NCBI RefSeq assembly: GCF_001746295.1
Contig: NZ_MJAH01000001.1
Location: forward strand, 1,461,783-1,519,574
Direction: 5' to 3'
Origin: Streptomyces sp. LUP47B
Lineage (GTDB): Bacteria > Actinomycetota > Actinomycetes > Streptomycetales > Streptomycetaceae
Length of the DNA stretch: 57,792 bases
In this document: in pieces, positions 54,416 through 57,792 of the stretch
Layout of the letters: each line of letters begins with the position of its first letter
Numbering within the stretch: position 1 is the first letter of the stretch
Notes under the pieces: model-generated
What the model was told of the DNA's origin: nothing
What the model saw: only the letters and a program-made list of their open reading frames with translations
Databases searched by the model: none
Made by a program: the position numbers and the translations under genes

Positions 54416-55753
54416 TCAGACCTTCAGGGCGTCCAGCACCTGTTCCAGGACCAGTACACCGCCGAGACCCAGGATCGCGAGCACCGTCGTGTACGTGGTG
54501 CGTGCCTTGATCGCGTCGATGACGGACAGGTTGAAGTACTCCTTGAACATCCAGAAGCCCGGGTCGTTGACGTGCGAGAAGGCGATCGACCCGCAGGAGA
54601 CGGCGAGCACCATGACCTCCGCGTGGACTCCGCTTCCCGCGAGCAGCGGCAGTGCCACGCCGGAGGCGGTGACGACGGCGACGGTCGCGGAACCGAGGGC
54701 CACGCGCAGGATCGCGGCGATCAGCCAGGCCAGGATGATCGGCGAGATGGACCAGCCGTCGGTCGCGTCCTTGATGTAGTCGGATATCCCGCCCTCGACG
54801 AGGACGTTCTTGAAGGCACCGCCCGCGCCGATGACCAGCAGGATCATCGCCATCGCCTGAGCGGCCTCCTTGCACGAGGTACTGACCTCGTCCAGGCTGC
54901 GCCCCATGCGCGGCCCGAAGACCCAGACGGCCACGAGCAGCGTCAGCAGCAGGGCGATCGGCGCGGAGCCGATGAAGGCGACGAAGTGCAGCCCGGCGCT
55001 GTCCCCCGAGGTGGCCAGGTCGGTCACCGCGGCACCGGCGATCAGCACGACGGGCAGTAGGGCCACCGCCAGCGACCACCCCATGCCGGGCATCTCCTCC
55101 TCCTCGAAGATCCGTTCGCTGACCAGGCCCTTGGGGATCTCGGGGTTCATCCGCCGGACGAACGGCAGGCGCGGCCACAGCAGCGCGATGAACGCGCCGA
55201 CCGGGACAGCGATGAACAGGCCGTAGAACAAGGTCAGTCCGACGGAGGCGTGGAAGGTGGCGGCCACGGCCGTGGGGCCCGGGTGGGGCGGCAGGAAACT
55301 GTGCATGGTGGACAGGGCGATCGACATCGGCAGCCCCACCCAGAGGAGGTTCACCCGGGTGACCCGGACGAGGGTGAAGGCGACCGGCACGATGATCACG
55401 AAGGCGACCTCGTAGAACATCGTCACGCCGATGAGCATGGCGGACAGCACCATGGCGACCTGCACCCAGCGCGGGCCGCAGACGTCGAGGAGCTTGCCGG
55501 CGATGCGTTGCGCGGCGCCGGAGTCCCCCATCACCCGGCCGACCATGGCGCCGAGCCCGATGGTGAGCATCGTGTCGCCTATCTGGTCACCGATGCCCTC
55601 GGAGAGGACGTCCGGTATGTCCTCGAGTCCGATGCCGCGTACCAGGGCGACACCTACGGCGACCAGGAGGAGGGCGGCGAAGCCGTTCAGTCTCAGCTTC
55701 GTCATCAAAAAGAGCAGGACGAGAACGCTGATCCCGACCACGACGAGCGGCAT
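54416..55753 (-). CDS. GntP-family gluconate/glucarate:H+ symporter
   Basis: A 445-residue permease with about 12 hydrophobic helices and GntP family motifs: GIGDQIGDTMLTIGLGAMVG, HSFLPPHPGPTAVAA, and SCGSIAFSHVNDPGFWMFKEY near the C-terminus. Coupled to glucarate dehydratase, so it probably imports glucarate or a related aldarate. The start ATG at 55753 is followed by MPLVVVGISVLVLLF. A 33-base hyphenated palindrome lies ~80 bases upstream. Confidence 0.94.
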   Translation of the reverse strand: MPLVVVGISVLVLLFLMTKLRLNGFAALLLVAVGVALVRGIGLEDIPDVLSEGIGDQIGDTMLTIGLGAMVGRVMGDSGAAQRIAGKLLDVCGPRWVQVAMVLSAMLIGVTMFYEVAFVIIVPVAFTLVRVTRVNLLWVGLPMSIALSTMHSFLPPHPGPTAVAATFHASVGLTLFYGLFIAVPVGAFIALLWPRLPFVRRMNPEIPKGLVSERIFEEEEMPGMGWSLAVALLPVVLIAGAAVTDLATSGDSAGLHFVAFIGSAPIALLLTLLVAVWVFGPRMGRSLDEVSTSCKEAAQAMAMILLVIGAGGAFKNVLVEGGISDYIKDATDGWSISPIILAWLIAAILRVALGSATVAVVTASGVALPLLAGSGVHAEVMVLAVSCGSIAFSHVNDPGFWMFKEYFNLSVIDAIKARTTYTTVLAILGLGGVLVLEQVLDALKV

Positions 55754-55833
55754 GCGTCAGTTCTCCCTTGAACTGGCAGTGCGATGAGGAGGGTTCACCG
55801 GAGCACCCTTTGAAGTCACTCCGCTGAACGCGA

Positions 55834-55866
55834 TCCTCATACAAAGACGTTGTCTACATATGAGGA
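55834..55866. promoter_or_regulatory. 33-base hyphenated palindrome upstream of the glucarate operon
   Basis: Outer arms TCCTCATA (55834-55841) and TATGAGGA (55859-55866) are perfect; inner arms AGAC and GTCT flank a central GTT. Overall 12 of 16 positions are symmetrical. It lies in the promoter region of the GntP gene, next to a decayed IclR-type regulator gene, and fits an IclR or GntR operator. Confidence 0.65.
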
Positions 55867-55930
55867 CGCAGGCTAGATGTAGCGATCACCGGGGTCAATG
55901 GGGTGTGCACGAATCGCCTGAGAGCCGGGC

Positions 55931-56290
55931 CGTGTCGAGCGGCCTGCGCGCCTGCGCGAGCTCGCCGAGGCGCTGGGGTGCTCTTCCACGTCCTCGGGGA
56001 GTACGGCTGGGTCCACACCGACGCGACCGGATCCCTCCACGGCGTCGGGATCCGCGCCCGGCCCACCGGGACCAGGTGTCTGGACAGCGACCTGTACGTC
56101 CGCGCGGTACGGCCGCATCTCGACGGGGCGTCGGACGCGCTGGGCGAGACAATCCACCTTGCGCGACTGGGCGGTTCGGACGTGGTCCACCTGGCGACAG
56201 GGGAGTCACACGGGCACTGCATGGGCCGACGGGTGCCTGCGCACGCCGGGCGCGGCCCCACCGGGACCATGGACCACGCCCCGCACCCCA
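55931..56290 (+). pseudogene. Remnant of an IclR-family regulator gene
   Basis: Pieces of an IclR protein lie in two frames. First RVERPARLRELAEALG (helix-turn-helix start, from 55931), then after a deletion and frame change VLFHVLGEYGWVHTDATG, followed by GVGIRARPTG, LGETIHLARLGGSDVVHLA, and after another deletion GRRVPAHA. The effector domain's C-terminal half and the normal start are missing. It is divergent from the glucarate operon, where a dedicated IclR regulator would be expected, so this is probably that operon's lost regulator. Confidence 0.75.
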
Positions 56291-56341
56291 CGGCACCTCG
56301 GCGCTGACAGCGGAGCTTGTCGATACGTCCTGACAAATCTA

Positions 56342-56370
56342 TTGACATCACCAGCGGGGCATTTCATAGT
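56342..56370 (+). promoter_or_regulatory. Candidate promoter of the ribose-type ABC operon
   Basis: TTGACA (56342-56347), a 17-base spacer and CATAGT (56365-56370). This is the best -35 match I saw in the window. Confidence 0.55.
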
Positions 56371-56378
56371 ACGACCAC

Positions 56379-56406
56379 CTAGCGCGCACTAGTAACGCGC
56401 TCTAGT
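56379..56406. promoter_or_regulatory. Imperfect palindrome around ACTAGT, candidate sugar-regulator operator
   Basis: CTAGCGCGC, then the central ACTAGT (56388-56393), then AACGCGCTCTAG forms an imperfect inverted repeat just after the expected transcription start. A LacI or ROK repressor site would fit. Confidence 0.4.
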
Positions 56407-56565
56407 AGCCCGATGCGCGGCCCACACCCACAGCTGCCGCGACAACATCTCCCGCCGCACAAGGCGCTCCAAGCCGCTTGCCCGCGCTCTCCGGACCGGG
56501 CGGAACTCCTTTGTCGACGCCGGATCCTCTTTCCCATTCGAACAGCACAGCGAGGTGCAAGGGAC

Positions 56566-57573
56566 ATGCACAGAAACCACCGAGCCGCCGCCCTGGCAGC
56601 GACCGTCCTGGCGGGCACCCTGCTCGCCGCCGGCTGTTCCAGCAGCTCCGGCGGCAAACAGTCCGAGGACAACAGCGCGGACGGCGCCTCCGCGGGCAAG
56701 GCGAGCACTCCCCGGATGACCATCGCCATGATCACGCACGCCGAACCCGGCGACACCTTCTGGGACCTCATCCGCAAGGGCGCTCAGGCCGCGGCCGCCA
56801 AGGACAACATCAAGCTCGTCTACTCCGCCGATCCCAGCGCCGGCGCCCAGGCCAACCTGGTCCAGAACGCCATCGACCAGAAGGTCGACGGCATCGCCCT
56901 GACCGCCGCCAAACCAGACGCCATGAAGGCCGTCGTCGCCAAGGCCGAGAAGGCCGGCATCCCGGTCACCGGCTTCAACTCCGGCCTGGACGACTGGAAG
57001 AAACTGGGCATGCTGGAGTACTTCGGCCAGGACGAGAACATCGCCGGCCAGGCCTTCGGTGAACGCCTCAACACCCTCGGCGCCAAGCACGCCCTGTGCG
57101 TCGTCCAGTCCCAGGGCCAGGTCGCCCTGGAATCCCGCTGTGCGGGCCTCGCCAAGGGCTTCTCCGGAAAGACCGACAAGATCTATGTCACCGGCACCGA
57201 CATGCCCTCCGTGAAGTCGACGATCACCGCCAAACTCCAGCAGGACAAGTCCATCGACCAGGTCGTCACGCTCGGCGCTCCCTTCGCCCTGACCGCCATC
57301 CAGTCCGTCAAGGACGCCGGCAGCACGGCCAAGGTCGCGACCTTCGACCTCAACAAGGACCTCGTCACCGCCGTCCAGAACGGCACTGTCGAGTTCGCCG
57401 TCGACCAGCAGCCCTATCTCCAGGGCTACCTGGCCATCGACGCGCTGTGGCTCTACAAGAACAACGGCAACTTCAGCGGCGGTGGCGAGCAGCCGGTCCT
57501 GACCGGCCCCGCCTTCGTCACCAAGGACAACGCCGACTCCATCGCCGCGTTCGCCGCGAAGGGCACCAGGTGA
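56566..57573 (+). CDS. Ribose-type (RbsB-like) sugar-binding lipoprotein
   Basis: A 335-residue periplasmic-binding protein of the CUT2 (ribose/galactose/xylose) type. Lipobox LLAAGC (Cys ~23), a Ser/Gly-rich tether, then MTIAMITHAEPGDTFWDLIR, QKVDGIALTAAKPDAM, GIPVTGFNSG, DQQPYLQGYLAIDALWLY. GAGGTG lies eight bases before the ATG at 56566. Its stop overlaps the next start (ATGA-like: TGATG), the beginning of the permease gene, so the operon continues beyond the window. The ligand may be a pentose or inositol; it cannot be read here. Confidence 0.94.
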   Translation: MHRNHRAAALAATVLAGTLLAAGCSSSSGGKQSEDNSADGASAGKASTPRMTIAMITHAEPGDTFWDLIRKGAQAAAAKDNIKLVYSADPSAGAQANLVQNAIDQKVDGIALTAAKPDAMKAVVAKAEKAGIPVTGFNSGLDDWKKLGMLEYFGQDENIAGQAFGERLNTLGAKHALCVVQSQGQVALESRCAGLAKGFSGKTDKIYVTGTDMPSVKSTITAKLQQDKSIDQVVTLGAPFALTAIQSVKDAGSTAKVATFDLNKDLVTAVQNGTVEFAVDQQPYLQGYLAIDALWLYKNNGNFSGGGEQPVLTGPAFVTKDNADSIAAFAAKGTR

Positions 57574-57792
57574 TGGGTATGACCCAGCACGCCGAGCCGG
57601 CGGTGACGACACCGCCGGCCTCCGGCCCGGGCAAGGTCACTGACGGCCGGACCGCGGAACGACCGCTCGCGCTGCGCCTGTTGGCGCGTCCCGAGGTCGG
57701 GGTGTTCCTGGGGGCGGTGGCGGTGTGGGTGTTCTTCCTGATCGCCGCTCCGCCGGTGCGGGACGGCAGTTCGATGGCGAACATCCTGTATC
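57573..57792 (+). CDS. RbsC-type sugar ABC permease (partial, 3' end outside window)
   Basis: The ATG at 57573 overlaps the binding-protein TGA. The visible 73 residues start MGMTQHAEPAV, then ALRLLARPEVGVFLGAVAVW and VFFLIAAPPVRDGSSMANIL, the N-terminal helix and following loop typical of CUT2 permeases. Confidence 0.85.
   Translation, partial: MGMTQHAEPAVTTPPASGPGKVTDGRTAERPLALRLLARPEVGVFLGAVAVWVFFLIAAPPVRDGSSMANILY

Overview
The window is very GC-rich actinobacterial DNA, most likely Streptomyces. The evidence is third-position G/C in almost every codon, frequent GTG/TTG starts, four-base ATGA gene overlaps, Tat and lipobox export signals, PknG-type and beta-propeller Ser/Thr kinases, a SpoIIE-type phosphatase, and many secreted hydrolases. 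It reads as accessory or chromosome-arm territory: one end of a biosynthetic cluster followed by regulatory, export and sugar-use genes, with several decayed gene remnants between them. I saw no tRNA, rRNA, CRISPR array, insertion sequence or integrase.

Region 1 (1-16132) is the most interesting. On the minus strand, a cysteate-synthase-like PLP enzyme (8183-9472) overlaps by 4 bp a two-module NRPS, C-A-T-C-A-T-E (531-8186). That NRPS is followed, with its ribosome binding site overlapping the stop codon, by a third NRPS gene cut by the window edge (1-524). The second adenylation domain reads as an Asp-type pocket (D-A-T-K-M-G-H-V-G-K, keeping Lys278 and His322). Next to a cysteate synthase this suggests incorporation of L-cysteate, a sulfonate analogue of aspartate, followed by epimerisation to the D form. 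Divergently transcribed are a branched-chain 2-oxoacid dehydrogenase E1-alpha and an unusual E1-beta/lipoyl/E2 fusion. The fused isobutyryl-CoA mutase IcmF converges on them. Together these could make branched or rearranged short acyl-CoAs, possibly as an N-terminal acyl starter (inference).

Region 2 (16133-26895) holds a repeat-bearing gene-free stretch, a divergent AraC regulator/aldo-keto reductase pair, an MMPL exporter, a DUF2071 remnant, a secreted glycerophosphodiesterase, a LacI regulator, a tandem array of 176-179 bp units carrying an NRPS A-domain remnant and a hairpin, a divergent SDR/LysR pair, and a DUF6629 membrane protein.

Region 3 (26969-36447) is signalling: a PknG-like kinase with a very large repeat insertion, a four-helix membrane protein and a solute-binding lipoprotein form an operon resembling pknG-glnX-glnH. 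A membrane kinase with an extracellular beta-propeller is encoded divergently, and a secreted streptogrisin-like protease converges on that kinase.

Region 4 (36665-57792) is mostly carbohydrate use: ThuA-like and Gfo/Idh/MocA oxidoreductase genes; a glutamate-cysteine-ligase-type gene; and a minus-strand run of SpoIIE phosphatase, a LacI-type sensor without DNA-binding domain, sugar ABC transporter, and a frameshifted YicI-like GH31 gene. These are followed by a Tat-exported beta-propeller amidohydrolase, a small secreted HExxH metalloprotease, a glucarate dehydratase plus GntP permease operon next to a decayed IclR regulator, and the start of a ribose-type sugar ABC operon that runs off the window.
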